A stretch of DNA of 64,000 nucleotides. Source: Artemisia argyi. Its lineage: Eukaryota; Streptophyta; Magnoliopsida; Asterales; Asteraceae. How positions within the stretch are numbered: position 1 is the first letter of the stretch; the number at the start of each line of letters is the position of its first letter. Where the stretch lies: contig CM060693.1 in the NCBI GenBank assembly GCA_030686995.1, forward strand, positions 114,151,728 to 114,215,727. The letters run 5' to 3'. A model generated the notes under the pieces. The model searched no databases. It saw nothing but the letters and a program-made list of their open reading frames with translations, and was not told where the DNA came from. Both the position numbers and the translations under genes were made by a program. Shown here piece after piece: positions 1-11,544 of this stretch.

Positions 1-760
1 AATCAGCAACATGGGAATTTCCAGAACAATCGGGCTCAAAATTTTCCAAACCAAAATCAAGCCATTGTTCCAACTAGACCATCACATGATGAGTTATTAA
101 AACAGTTTATGAAATCCCAAGAAGAACTGAACAAAATGCTGATTAGTCAAATGTATAATTTGCAGAAGTCTTTAAATGATCGACCCTCGGGCTCAGGTAC
201 TACTTTACCTAGCAACACGATCGCTAATCCGAGGGGCGATGTAAAGGCGATCACCATGAGAAGTGGAGTTTCTTAACAAGGACCTATAGCTCCTTCTACC
301 TCTTCTCCTATCCCTGTAGAGGAATGTGAAACTGAGGATACTACGGATACGGTGCTTCCTAATAATAACGGAGGTACCAATGACATCCCTCCTCCAGTTA
401 TCCCGGTCCCGACTCCTCCTAAAAGAGTCGTGTTTGAAACTACCGAAGGTCCTGTTGAAAATCCAAAAGCCAACCCAAAACCAACAATTCCATATCCCTC
501 ACGATTGCAAGATCAGAAGCTCCGTGACAAAGCTAATCATCAGATGGAAAAATTCTTTCAGATTTTTCAAGAACTACACTTCGATATTAGTTTCGGGATG
601 CTCTTCTTTTAATGCCCAAATTCGCATCGACAATCAAAAATCTGTTGAGCAATAAAGAAAAACTGTTTGAGATGGCACGAACTCCACTCAATGAGAACTG
701 CTCTGCAGTTCTGTTGAAACAGCTTCCTGAAAAGCTAGGAGACCCCGGGAGATTCCTAAT
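1..760 (+). pseudogene. gag C-terminal region and gag-pol linker of the Athila-type element (broken)
   Basis: Reading from base 1, the frame gives an Asn/Gln-rich stretch, then a coiled-coil-like segment (HDELLKQFMKSQEELNKM), then an ITMRSG motif, which is a common junction phrase in Athila gag-pol. A TAA interrupts it at 274-276. The reading then continues through a Pro-rich linker and a PYPSRLQDQKLRDKANHQMEKFFQIFQ segment. A frameshift follows near 596-610 and another near 770, just before the protease. No zinc knuckle is visible here, so it would lie left of the window. The family assignment rests on motif memory. Confidence 0.75.
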
Positions 761-763
761 ACC

Positions 764-1552
764 ATGTATTTCCCGGGTATGGTTGAATGTTTTGCCTTGG
801 CCGATCTTGGTGCAAGCATCAACTTAATGCCCCACTCAGTTTGGAAAAAGCTCTCTCTTCAGGCCCTTAGTCCCACATGCATGACTCTCGAGCTTGCTGA
901 CCATTCAATTTCACGTCCCCTCGGTATTGCCGAGGACGTATTTGTGAGAGTGGGAAAGTTCCATTTTCCGGCAGACTTTGTCGTTATTGATTTCGATGCT
1001 GATCCAAGAGTTCCTCTCATTCTTGGGAGGGGATTCTTAAGAACGGGACGTGCATTAATCGATGTTTTCGATGAGGAAATCACGTTACGAGTTGGCAATG
1101 AAGCGATAACGTTCAACCTTGATCAAACCTCGAGATACTCCTCGAATTATGATGCTGAATCGGTCAACCGAATTGATGTCATTGACATTGCATCCGAGGA
1201 GTATGCTCAGGAATTCCTTAGATTCGCTGATAATTCTCCGAGTGGCAATCCCACTACTTCTACTGATCTCATAATCGCTAATTCTTCTCCTTCCCTCACT
1301 CCGTTTGAGGGAAGTGATTTAGTCCTTGAGGAATTAGAGGCCTTTCTCAAAAGAAATTCAGTTCCCGAAGGAATTGATAACCAAGAGATTGACCCGGAGA
1401 GGGATATACTTCTCCTTGAGAAGTTATTTAACAAAGATCCTTCTCCCATTCCTGTTCTACCTCCACAACTTCATACGGCGGAAGTCAAATATGTTGAGAA
1501 AAATGATGATTTCCCCGAGGTTGAACTTAAGGACCTGCCTCCTCATCTATAA
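764..1552 (+). pseudogene. Athila-type retropepsin-like aspartic protease with C-terminal linker
   Basis: The 262-codon frame carries the catalytic triad motif ADLGAS near residues 12-17, followed by INLMPHSVW and a flap-side motif ILGRGFLRTGRALIDV near residues 85-100. This arrangement is that of the pepsin-type protease of Ty3/gypsy polyproteins, which cleaves the Gag-Pol precursor in the particle. An acidic linker follows. A TAA at 1550-1552 interrupts what would otherwise read on toward RT, and a TGA at 1667-1669 breaks the linker again. The ATG at 764 is an artefact of an upstream frameshift, not a true start. Confidence 0.85.
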
Positions 1553-1723
1553 TATGCATTCTTGGAAGGTAACGATAAGTTACCAGTCATTATTGCAAAA
1601 GACTTAAAGGATGAGGAGAAAACCGCGCTGCTTAAGGTTTTAAAGTCCCACAAGCAAGCAATTGCTTGAAAGCTTTCAGATATAAAGGGTATTAACCCGG
1701 ATTTTTGTACACACAAAATCCTA

Positions 1724-3049
1724 ATGGAAGAGGACTTTAAACCTGCCGTGCAGCATCAAAGAAGGGTAAATCCAAAAATCCACAAAGTTATAAAAGCAGA
1801 AGTTATCAAACTTCTTGATGCGGGATTGATTTACCCTATATCAGATAGTCCTTGGGTTAGCCCAATTCATTGTGTTCTAAAGAAGGGCGGCATTACGGTT
1901 ATCACAAATGAGGATAACGAGTTGATACCAACTCGTTTGGTTACAGGGTGGCGAGTATGTATTGATTACAGAAAGCTTAACGAAGCCACCCGCAAAGACC
2001 ATTTTCCTCTGCCCTTTATGGATCAAATGCTCGAAAGACTAGCGGGGAATGAGTATTATTGCTTCCTCGACGGCTTCTCGGGTTACTTCCAAATTCCCAT
2101 TGATCCACAGGATCAAGATAAGACTACCTTCACATGCCCTTACAGAACATTTGCCTATCGTCGCATGCCTTTTGGGTTATGCAATGCTCCGGGCACTTTC
2201 CAGAGGTGCATGATGGCTATTTTCCATGACATGATCGGGAAAACCATGGAGGTATTCATGGATGACTTCTCAATCATCGGGGATTCTTTCGACTCATGCC
2301 TCTCCCATTTAGAAAAAATGCTTCAACGTTGTGAAAACACTAATCTTTGTCTAAATTGGGAGAAGAGCCATTTTATGGTTAAGGAGGGCATTGTCCTCGG
2401 CCAAAAAATTTCAAAAAGTGGGATTGAGGTCGATAAGGCCAAAATTGATGTTATTGCTAAACTGCCTCATCCCACCACTGTTAAAGGAATAAGGAGTTTT
2501 CTCGGACATGCCGGGTTCTATCGGAGATTCATACAAGATTTTTCCAAAATAGCCCGGCCCATGACTCATCTTCTTGAAAAGGATGCTCCTTTTATCTTTT
2601 CCCCTGAGTGCATCGAAGCTTTTTCTATTTTAAAGAAAAGGCTTACCGAGGCACCAATCCTTGTTGCCCCCGACTGGGACTTACCCTTCGAACTTATGTG
2701 CGATGCTAGCGACTTCGCTATTGGTGCAGTTCTGGGGCAACGCAAAACCAAACATTTCCAGCCAATACACTACGCAAGTAAGACCATGAATGAAGCTCAA
2801 ACACACTATACCACCACAGAAAAAGAATTATTAGCTGTGGTATATGCCTTTGAAAAAATTTGGTCTTACTTAATCTTAAACAAAAGCGTGGTGTATACGG
2901 ATCATTCGGCTTTGAAATACCTGTTCACTAAACAGGACGCAAAGCCAAGACTGCTCCGTTGGGTCCTGCTCCTTCAGGAATTCGATATTCTCATAAGAGA
3001 TAAAAAAAAGGAGCAGAGAACCTTGCAGCTGATCACTTGTCCCGGTTAG
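1724..3049 (+). pseudogene. Athila-type reverse transcriptase and RNase H
   Basis: The 441-codon frame contains the RT palm motifs: [11 protein letters not shown] (catalytic Asp near residue 116) and FMDD at 178-181. The RNase H domain follows, with CDAS (Asp 327), TEKEL (Glu 368) and YTDHS (Asp 393). RT copies element RNA to cDNA and RNase H removes the template RNA. The frame is open across both domains but slips in a run of eight A at about 3001-3010, just before the link to integrase. The upstream TGA at 1667 separates it from protease. The RT core is the best preserved part of this copy. Confidence 0.92.
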
Positions 3050-4437
3050 AAAATCCTCATCAGGATATTCTCGAGAGAAAAGAAATAAATGAAACTTTTC
3101 CTCTGGAGACTCTAAATCTAATCTCTACCCGGGATGATACTACTACCCCATGGTTTGCTGACTTTGCAAATTACCGTACAGGAAATTTCGTTGTGAAAGG
3201 GATGTCGTCCCAACAGAAAAGAAAATTCTTTAAAGATGTAAAACATTACTTCTGGGACGACCCCTACTTGTTCAAAATATGTGCGGATCAAGTCATCCGA
3301 TGGTGTGTCCATGGCCAAGAAGCCATGGAAATTCTTAAAGCTTGTCATGATGGACCTACGGGGGGACATCATAACCCAAACTACACCGCAAAAAAGGTGT
3401 TTGATTCATGATTCTTTTGGCCCACGATCTATAAAGACGCCCATGAACTTATCAAAACCTGTGAGGCTTGCCAGCGTCACGGGAATATTTCCAAAAAAAA
3501 TGAGATGCCGCAAAACGCCATCCAAGTTTGTGAAATATTTGATATGTGGGGCATTGATTTTATGGGGCCATTCCCGTCTTCATGAGGGAATAAATACATA
3601 CTCGTGGCTGTCAACTATCTGTCAAAATGGGTTGAAGCAAAAGCTTTACCCACCAATGATGCACGAGTAGTCGTTAAATTTTTAAAGTCTCTCTTTGCCA
3701 GATTCGGGACTCCTCGTCCCATTATCAGTGATCGTGGCACTCACTTCTGTAATGAACAATTTGCAAGAGTGATGCTGAAATATGGTGTAACTCACCGTCT
3801 TTCGACAGCATATCACCCCCAAACAAGTGGGCAGGTGGAGGTCTCAAATCGGGGTATTAAGAGAATTCTGGAGAGGACGGTTGGTGAAAACCGTGCCTCT
3901 TGGTTGGATAAGCTGGACGATGCATTATGGGCTTTCCGCACTGCTTACAAAACACCCATCGGGTGTACTCCATATAAGCTAGTGTACGGGAAAGCATGTC
4001 ATCTTCCGATCGAATTAGAACATAAGGCCTATTGGGCCTTAAAACATGCAAATTTCGACCTTCAGACAGCGGGTGATCACCGTAAAGTTCAACTAAATGA
4101 ACTAAATGAATTACGTGATCAAGCTTACGAAAATTCTTTAATCTATAAAGAAAAGACTAAGAAGATACATGACTCTAAAATTAAGAACCGCGTTTTCAAC
4201 GTTGGTGACAGAGTCCTTCTTTTCAATTCAAGATTAAAAATTTTCTCAGGAAAACTAAAAACCCGTTGGTCTGGACCATTTACTATAACAAAAGTATACC
4301 CATATGGAACTGTTGAGTTATTGCAACCCGACGGTCCCAATTTCAAAGTAAATGGTCATCGGTTAAAACACTATTTTGGAGGGGACATACAACCAATGGT
4401 TGTCCCAGATCTCCAAACTTACCCCATGGACCAATAA
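3020..4437 (+). pseudogene. Athila-type integrase (two nonsense codons)
   Basis: After the A-run slip the reading continues through the linker ending in the zinc-binding HHCC domain ([10 protein letters not shown] near 3346-3372; CEACQRHG near 3460-3483). A TGA at 3409-3411 falls inside that domain and a second TGA at 3583-3585 lies just after the first catalytic Asp (GIDFMGPF). The remaining open frame from 3604 holds the second Asp (ISDRG) and the Glu (QVEVSN) separated by exactly 35 residues, the DDE arrangement of retroviral-type integrases. The C-terminal part has the [16 protein letters not shown] barrel-like motif seen at the end of plant gypsy integrases. No envelope-like ORF follows. 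Confidence 0.9.
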
Positions 4438-5394
4438 ATTCGGGGTCGAGTCAAGCTAGCGACTCGGTTAACAAAAACAGTAGCTTCCCCAAGGACAATT
4501 TAATTCGGGGTCGAGTCAAGCTAGCGACTCGGTAATCAAAAACAGTAGCTACCTCATGGACAATTCAATTCGAGATCGAGTCAAGCTAGCGACTCGGTAA
4601 TCAAAAACAGTAGCAATATGGGTTTTCACCCATATTTCTGTCTCCTAACCCCTTTCTACCACCCTAGTGTGGGGGAGATGAACCACATGTTGTACATATG
4701 TAAATATTCTTTCAAAAAAAAAAAAGTGCGTTTGTATGTAAATAGACTAAAATAAAAGGTTAATAGTATTACCTTCTTACGTTCTAAGTCTTGGTGGGAC
4801 ACCAAGTACTTTGAATATTGAGGGTAATATTCAGTTCTAAGTGTGGGGGAGAGTTCTCACGAATTCAAAACACATGTTCCATCAAGAACCCCCATTTGAT
4901 CAAAATTACCAGTTTTTTCACACTTAGAAATGCAAATAATGGTATCAATCCTCCATGTCTAACCCACAAAAGGATTGGCTAGTCCAGGAGCAAACGGCTC
5001 TTGGTAAAGACATCTCAAAACCGTTAATGGCTTGCAATTTGCCCAAAATTGTATGGTTCCTCAACTCCCCATATCCCATAAAGCGAATGAGTTGGCTAGC
5101 CCGCAAGATTATGGCTTGTGGTAAAGGCCGTGGAAAAACCATAATTGGTAATCAGCTCACCAAGATGTTGACTATTCCATCAAGAGTTGGCTAGTCCAGA
5201 AGCAAACGGCTTTTGGTAAAGACAAATCAAATCCGTTGACAGCTGGTGGTTTGCTCAAAATCACACGGTTATCAGATGTGCCACAGTTCTTACATTTGGC
5301 TACTCCAGAAGTGATGGCTTTTGGTAAAGAGTAAAAATCTATTAATTTTTTCTCAAAAGATTGCTAGGGACTAGCAATAGTTTAGTGTGGGGAT
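4438..5394 (+). other. Structured 3' noncoding region of the Athila-type element
   Basis: No ORF of interest. Three copies of a 65-bp unit each contain the inverted pair CGAGTC / GACTCG (4447-4466, 4512-4531, 4577-4596). Purine tracts AGTGTGGGGGAG occur at 4666-4677 and 4839-4851, well before the presumed functional one at 5384-5394. Four hairpins share the pattern CCAG..stem, short loop, ..TTGG, followed by TAAAG: 4984-5004, 5101-5121, 5196-5216 and 5305-5324. A fifth hairpin, TTGCTAG / CTAGCAA with loop GGA, lies at 5361-5377. The same series occurs at 45070-45891 in the second Athila-like element. Confidence 0.75.
5384..5394 (+). promoter_or_regulatory. Polypurine tract next to the 3' LTR
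   Basis: AGTGTGGGGAT ends directly before the LTR start TGATGAGTGTC. It matches the tract before the 3' LTR of the second element (45879-45890). In this class the tract survives RNase H and primes plus-strand DNA synthesis. Confidence 0.75.
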
Positions 5395-5559
5395 TGATGA
5401 GTGTCTAAATACTCATCATTTTATACCAATCTGAACTGCCAAAACATCCAAAAACACTCAAATATGCATCATAATACTTAAAATATCTTAGAAGTGTGTT
5501 TTATATGTTTCAAATGCAAAATATGCAAAAGCAGATGAAAAACGTACAAAGTTTGCATA

Positions 5560-6060
5560 ATTGGCAGTTTCAGTCCCTCAATTTTCAAAAGTTGTCAAAT
5601 CTAGTCCCTGGTAAATCAAAACATGAAAAATATCATCAAAGGTCCTTAGGGATTCATAAGATGTCAAGTGTAGTCCTTTAAAAGTTAAAAATTGCAAAAT
5701 GACAACTTTAGTCCCTCAAGTTTCAAAAATGTCAAATTTAGTCCTTAAGGTTTTAAAAATAGGAAATTAATAAAATAAACCTGGAACTATTCTTAAATGA
5801 CAAAATTGGTCCTTATGATAACATTTTGAGAAATTACATCTTTAATCCCTAAAAAAATCCAAAGTTACATAAATGGTCCCTAGAGTTTGAGAAATTACAG
5901 AAAAGGTCCCTGGATATTTTAAATGGAAAAATCACAAATTTGGTCCTTGGTTTATCATATTTGGCAAGTTAAGTCCTTGAAAACACTTTGGGAGAATTAC
6001 AATTCCAGCCCCTTAACTTTGCTCAAATTACAAAAATGGTCCTTGTTAAATACACTAACC
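5560..6060 (+). repeat. Degenerate minisatellite inside the Athila LTR
   Basis: The phrase TTTAGTCCCT or ATGGTCCCT recurs about a dozen times at roughly 35-50 bp spacing, separated by AAATTACAAAAAT- or AAAATGTCAAA-like spacers. The copies are diverged and the period is uneven, so this is an old array. No ORF is present. Confidence 0.6.
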
Positions 6061-6627
6061 AACCGGACCCTTTTATTAAATAAACCCAAAAACCAAATCC
6101 AATCCAAACACCCTCACCCAGCCCACCTATTCCCAAGCCCAAAACAAGCCCAGTCCACCCCCCTTTGTTATTTAAAACGGTTTTGACCCCGGTCAAACAC
6201 CCCAATACCGCCAAACCACTACCACTGTAGCACCATCTCCCTCACCCCTGCATCCAAAATACCAGGTGGTTTTTCCACCACCTCATCACCATCCACCTCA
6301 CCCCCTACTCCCCCTAACCATCCTTTCCACCTCACAGCAATCCCACATCACCATTTAATGCAATTCCCACACCTTTTCACTCCAAACCATACCCTGTCCT
6401 CTGTTTTCTTCCTTATCTCCCCAACTTGCCTAAAAACCATCCCTTTTGTCCCCTGACACCTCCACATACTCCCAAAAATCCTTAATTGTTCACCTTTGGC
6501 CCCAAGTAAACGTGGAGACATTTTGGCGCCAAATTCAGTTTAAACGGCTGTGATCAATTCAGAGATTGAAGGGTCAAGATTTAAAGTGGGAAAGGCTCAG
6601 AAGGTGTCCTCAAACCCTAATTGAGCC

Positions 6628-6634
6628 TATAAAA
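6628..6634 (+). promoter_or_regulatory. Candidate TATA box of the Athila LTR promoter
   Basis: CCTATAAAAGG lies about 1.2 kb into the LTR in a mostly non-A/T context, followed by a GAAGAGAAGC stretch. Position and sequence fit the U3 promoter from which the element RNA would start about 30 bases downstream. Confidence 0.55.
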
Positions 6635-9535
6635 GGAAGAGAAGCAGAAGAGAAGCCTAGTTAGTTAATTTTTCAATATATGTATGTCGTATTAATTTCT
6701 TTCAAGAGTTCAAGTGTAATTTAAGCTTTAAAAGTTTCTAGTAATCATTCTCAGTGTATTAGTAAGCTTCTCAGTTAATAAGAATCAAGGTTGTTTTGTT
6801 ATCTCAGTTTATGCAAATTTAAATTTATATCAAAAATCTCAATAGTCTCTAATGGTGTTTGTAGTGGATGGTAAGGATCAATAAGCACATGTAAGCTCCC
6901 AATAAGCTCAAATAAGCTTTTAATAACTTACTAATCAGTCTAAGATAAAAAATTCCATAAATACAAATTTGGTCAACGAAAGTCAAACTGTCAAGTTCTT
7001 GGTGATAAGCAATGGAGCAGGGTTGATTTTGGAAGGCCTTGGGTTAGTTAATATATGGAGATTATATAGGATTGGAGTTGAGATCTTTGGTTCATGGTTT
7101 GAGCAGGAAAGCATCTTGTAAGTTGTTGAAATCTCATAATCTGTCTTTGTATTAAAGCTTTGCTTATTACTTTGCTTTTTCAGTAGTTTTGTGCTTATTC
7201 AGTCTTAATTAGTGATAAGATAACATAAAATTAGTATCTTGTTTGTTGGAATCCATTGTTGCTAAAATATCTAATTTTCACAGTCAACATAGCATAATTA
7301 GTATTAGTGTGTATCTGTGGTCATTTTCTGTTTCTAAGTACTTGTTAAGATCTTATATAACATAATAAGTTATTGTGGTTCAGTTGCATAAGCTCTTTAA
7401 GCATTTTACTACTTAAATCATAAAACAGTCTAGTATAAGGTGTGTTTGGATTAAGATAATCCTAGGTGATACAGTGCTTAATTGTTGTTGTTTCTAGTTT
7501 ATACAAGTCATATAGTGTAACATTAGCTCAGAAAAACAAAAATATTCAAGTCTCATTTGGTTAAAAGTCAAAATCACACTCAATTCATCACCACAGTTAA
7601 CTGTGGTGGAATTTGAGTCCAAGTCTCATCATATCATCTCATAAGTTAGTAACCTAGCTTAATTTAACTTAATATTAGCTTATAACAACTTATTAAATAA
7701 GTAGGATCAATCAAAAGTTCACATAAGTCAAAGTTAGTTCATCATTCAATAAAGTCAAAAATGTATGCTTCAGATTTTTACAAAAATAGTAGGAATTTTC
7801 ATGATTTGTGTATTTGGTTCTAAGGTTTGAAATTACTTGGGTAATTAGTCTATCAGTAGAACTTAAGATTTCCATGTTTTTTACATTTTTGTGAAATTTA
7901 TTTGTGGACCTTTTTACCCTTTGAACTGAGTTGCAAGGAAAGCACATCCCCTGCTACACAGACCATAATCTCACCACCACCACTTTGGTGGTTGATTGTG
8001 GCTACACCAGTGGGTCCCATACCCTAAATCTTGGTTCTTACAACCCCCTCCTACCAGGTTTTCAAAGTTGACCCTTTGTTTAACCTAGTGATCAGTGGAC
8101 CCCACCTAAATCACCCTCATAAGTCTGTCCCATTTCTGACCTAGAAACCAAATAAGCAGTTGCTTATTTTAGCTTTTTAGCTTATCCCCTGAGCTTATCT
8201 CATAAAATCTAGTTTAAATAATTTCAACTAACTTAGGTGAATCTGATTTAACCAGTGTGGACCCCACATAACCTCTACTTAGCTTATTTCTTTATGTGGT
8301 CAACTCAAGTCAACTATATAAGCAAATAAGCACTCTCAGTGCTTATTCTGAGGTTCCAAAGTAGTTGTCTTTGTAAAAGTTTCTTATTTTAAGTATTTTA
8401 ATATTTTTATAAAAGAAAAACCAGAAAAAGCCAAATTTAATTATAGTGATAGCTTCTATTTAATAGAAATTATATATTTAATTTTCATTTCAGCTTATTA
8501 ATAAGCACTTGTCCAATTTTATAATTTAATCAATTTCTTATTACCTTTAAGTAGTTAAAATAATTTTCTTGGAATTTTCCTAAGCAGTTTACTATTTATT
8601 AGAATTAAAAGTTGTTTAAATACTTAAATAGGTAATATTAATAATTAAATAGTTTTCTTTAATTTTAAGTAACAACAGTAGAATTTTATATTTTTCCTAA
8701 GTTTTATAAAGTAGTTAAAACTTTTAGAAAATAGTTTCATAATTTCCACTGTCCATGTTCCAATTTTCTTATTTAATTTAATTAAATTAGATTTAAAATA
8801 ATTAATAGGTAATTAATTAGTGGAATAACCTTAAATATAATTTTTAGTAGTTTTTATAATTTTGTAGGATTCCTGTGATGGTTAAATAGTTTTATAAATT
8901 TTATCATAATTTTCTAAGGTAATTTAGTAATAATAGTAATTTTAAATAGTTTAATTAGTTTAATTAAGTTAAATAGTTTTTAATTAATAGAAAACTCATA
9001 AAAAGACAAAAATATTTATTTTCATTTTTTATACTTTCTTCAAGTTCTAATTAATGTTTAGAAATTATTTTTTCAAGTTTTTAGGTTGATTTGTAATATT
9101 TGTCATTTTTAGTTAATTTAAATTAGATTTAAATTAGATTTTTAAATAGTTTTATTAATTAAATAATATTTAAATATTAAAATAATCACTTTTATAATTT
9201 CATTTTCCTTTTCAAATTTCTTTTTAATTTTAAGTTTTCTAAAGTTTCAAAAGCACCCCCTGTAGTTTGTAATTTGTTTAAACCCCGCTTGTCTCTGTCT
9301 GTTATCTGATTCTCTTATTTGTGCTTTTGCGTGTATCTCTGTTATTGTTTATATATTTTCATATTATCTAAATACCAAGCAATCAGTAGTATAATCATCC
9401 CTCAATCATTTTTGTTACTGTCCTCAGTACCACTCATACTCCTAATCGTTCCAAAATACAATTTCAATCTCGTTGGGATTTAACGACCCGAGGATTTCCT
9501 TATATTTCCACGGTCAATAACAACTTGCACTGTCT

Positions 9536-9788
9536 CCCAGGTGGGCCTATCAGCTGCACACGGTTGACTGGTTGGTTTGGGAGGAGTCAGAGATATTGGA
9601 TAGAGAGATTAAACGACTTAAGAAAAGTCGTATTCCGCTCATCAAAGTTCGTTGGAATTCGCGGCATGGACTGGAATTCACGTGGGAACGTGAGGATGAG
9701 TTTTGAAAGAGATATCCGAAGCTTTTTACTTCGTAGATGGTTTGTTCCGAGTGAAACCCGGGACGGGTTTCTTCTGAGGCTGGGAGGA
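9536..9788 (+). pseudogene. Chromodomain end of a Tekay/Del-type gypsy polyprotein (fragment)
   Basis: One frame from about 9569 reads EILDREIKRLKKSRIP, then VRWNSRHG, then FTWERE, which is the C-terminal chromodomain of plant chromoviruses. That domain recognises chromatin marks and steers integration. It meets a TGA at about 9706 and decays further before the LTR. Everything upstream (gag to integrase, 5' LTR) is absent: the sequence jumps directly from the Athila LTR to this fragment. The copy is therefore truncated at its 5' side, either by deletion or by recombination. Confidence 0.8.
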
Positions 9789-11483
9789 TGTGACAACTGG
9801 CAAATTAGGGAGCCATTTTGAAAACCCGCATTACTTTAAAATTTATAATTTTGGAATATTTGAAAAGTTTATTTGTGATGAGATTTTGTGAACGTTGGAA
9901 TGTGATTTTAAATCGTGCGTTATTTATGGAATTTGATTATTAATTAATGGTTTGGTTTGGTTCATTCGTGATGATTTATTTTTGAGATGATTATTTTGGC
10001 ACTACATTGACTCCGGCACTAGGATAACCTAATGAAAAGTTAATATTTTAAATGATTTTGGTTTGGTTGATATATATTGGAACGTATCGTGGTACTTTAT
10101 AATTTTTGGGATTCGTGTTCGGTACGAGAGAGTTGAATTGTTTTAAAAGGTTTCGGGTTTGGTCCGTGTATTTTACACCGGGTCACTTCACCCACTCTAC
10201 CCTTAATAATATTATTACTAATATTATTATTATTAATTTTTTTTGAGTAATAAGTAAAAATCGTCCTTGTGGGTCAGTTAACACACAAACACAAACACAA
10301 ACACCCTCACCCTCACCTCTCATCTCTTTCTCTCTTTAACATATCAACACAACCCTCACCAACCCTAGCCGCCACCCACTCCGGCAGCCACCACCATCAC
10401 ACCGCCACTCCCACATACAAAGTAACACCACCATTTTAACCCTCTCGTCACGATCTATCTTTTGGTATACTATACGCGCCCTAAAACCCACTCTAACACT
10501 TCGAAATCACCACAAATTCGTCACCATCTTTCTTGTTTTCGAAGTATTTATCATTTTTGGTCTTGGAGTTTGAAGGTAAGACGAGTTTCAACTCGTATTT
10601 TGGTGGAAATCGTGACCATGGGTCACGACTTTTTGGTTTTCATCCGGGTTTATGGTTAAAAACGTGAGAACACAAATGGGTTTTGGATAAAACGAGTTAA
10701 ATTTCGAGTTTGGTATCCGGGTGGGTCGATTTGGTATAGATTTGTGGAAGGACTTGGTGATTTGGTTGTCGATTGTGCAGATTGATGCTCAATGTGAGCT
10801 TGGCCGAGACCCATGAGGTCTCGAAGATGAATCTTAGATGGCTTCCTAGCCATGTCGAGCCCTTGTGGTTCTTGTGGATATCTTGTTGTTGTTGTTGTTG
10901 GTCTTGGTCGACGATCCGTAAAGGTCCGTTTGGTTTGGTTCGTATGGAGCTATCCGAGACCCAAGAGGTCACGGGTGAGATTATAATTCATATGGTTTCA
11001 TTTGACCCGGGTTGACTTGGTAAACCAACCCGGTATTGGTATAGTTTGATGTTTCTTGTTGTGTTTATAACATTGTTGTTGTGATGCTTGTGTTTTGGCC
11101 GATGCATTGGATGGGTCGAGACCCTTTGTGGTCTCGACATGATATACTTTTGATTGATTTGGAGTTGTGTTGTCGAGGAGTATTTGGGAACCGATTGTGA
11201 GACGGTTATTTAGATTGACGGAGATAGGTTAGTCGGGTGCCGTAGTCGGACCCTAATGTTGTAGCACGTGGAATTGGGATTGATTTTGGACGGAGTTGGA
11301 TTATTTATTATGACTTGGTTATTATTATTTGTGGACTTGGACTATGAGCCGAGAGTGATGACTCGGACATGTGACCAAATTCTTATGATTCGATAAATAT
11401 TCAAAATCAAACATTAATAACAATACTCGTAATAATATTATTGATAATATAATCGTTTATATACGTATATAGACGTGATAAAC

Positions 11484-11540
<57 letters not shown>
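11484..11540. repeat. (AT)n microsatellite
   Basis: A run of about 28 TA units inside the Tekay-type LTR. Confidence 0.95.

Positions 11541-11544
<4 letters not shown>

Larger units (their letters stand above)
1..9535 (+). mobile_element. Athila-type Ty3/gypsy LTR retrotransposon, 5' part outside the window
   Basis: The order gag tail, protease, reverse transcriptase, RNase H, integrase, long noncoding region, polypurine tract and LTR is that of a Ty3/gypsy element. Integrase lies after RT, which excludes Copia. The RT wording ([15 protein letters not shown]) and the integrase tail ([15 protein letters not shown]) are typical of the Athila/Tat branch. The 5' LTR and most of gag lie left of the window. 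The 3' LTR starts at 5395 after a purine tract and is cut short near 9535, where a chromovirus fragment joins. At least seven stops or frameshifts show the copy is dead. Confidence 0.9.
5395..9535 (+). repeat. 3' LTR of the Athila-type element, truncated at its right end
   Basis: The LTR begins TGATGAGTGTC at 5395 after the purine tract. It contains a degenerate minisatellite (5560-6060), a TATA box at 6628, a Pro/C-rich stretch (6090-6480) and a long A+T-rich body (8300-9250). Near 9470 it carries the CTCGTTGGGA phrase also seen near the LTR end of the second element (49008). There, about 145-155 further bases follow before the LTR terminus. Here the similarity stops near 9535, so the last part seems to be lost. 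No target-site duplication can be checked. Confidence 0.75.
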
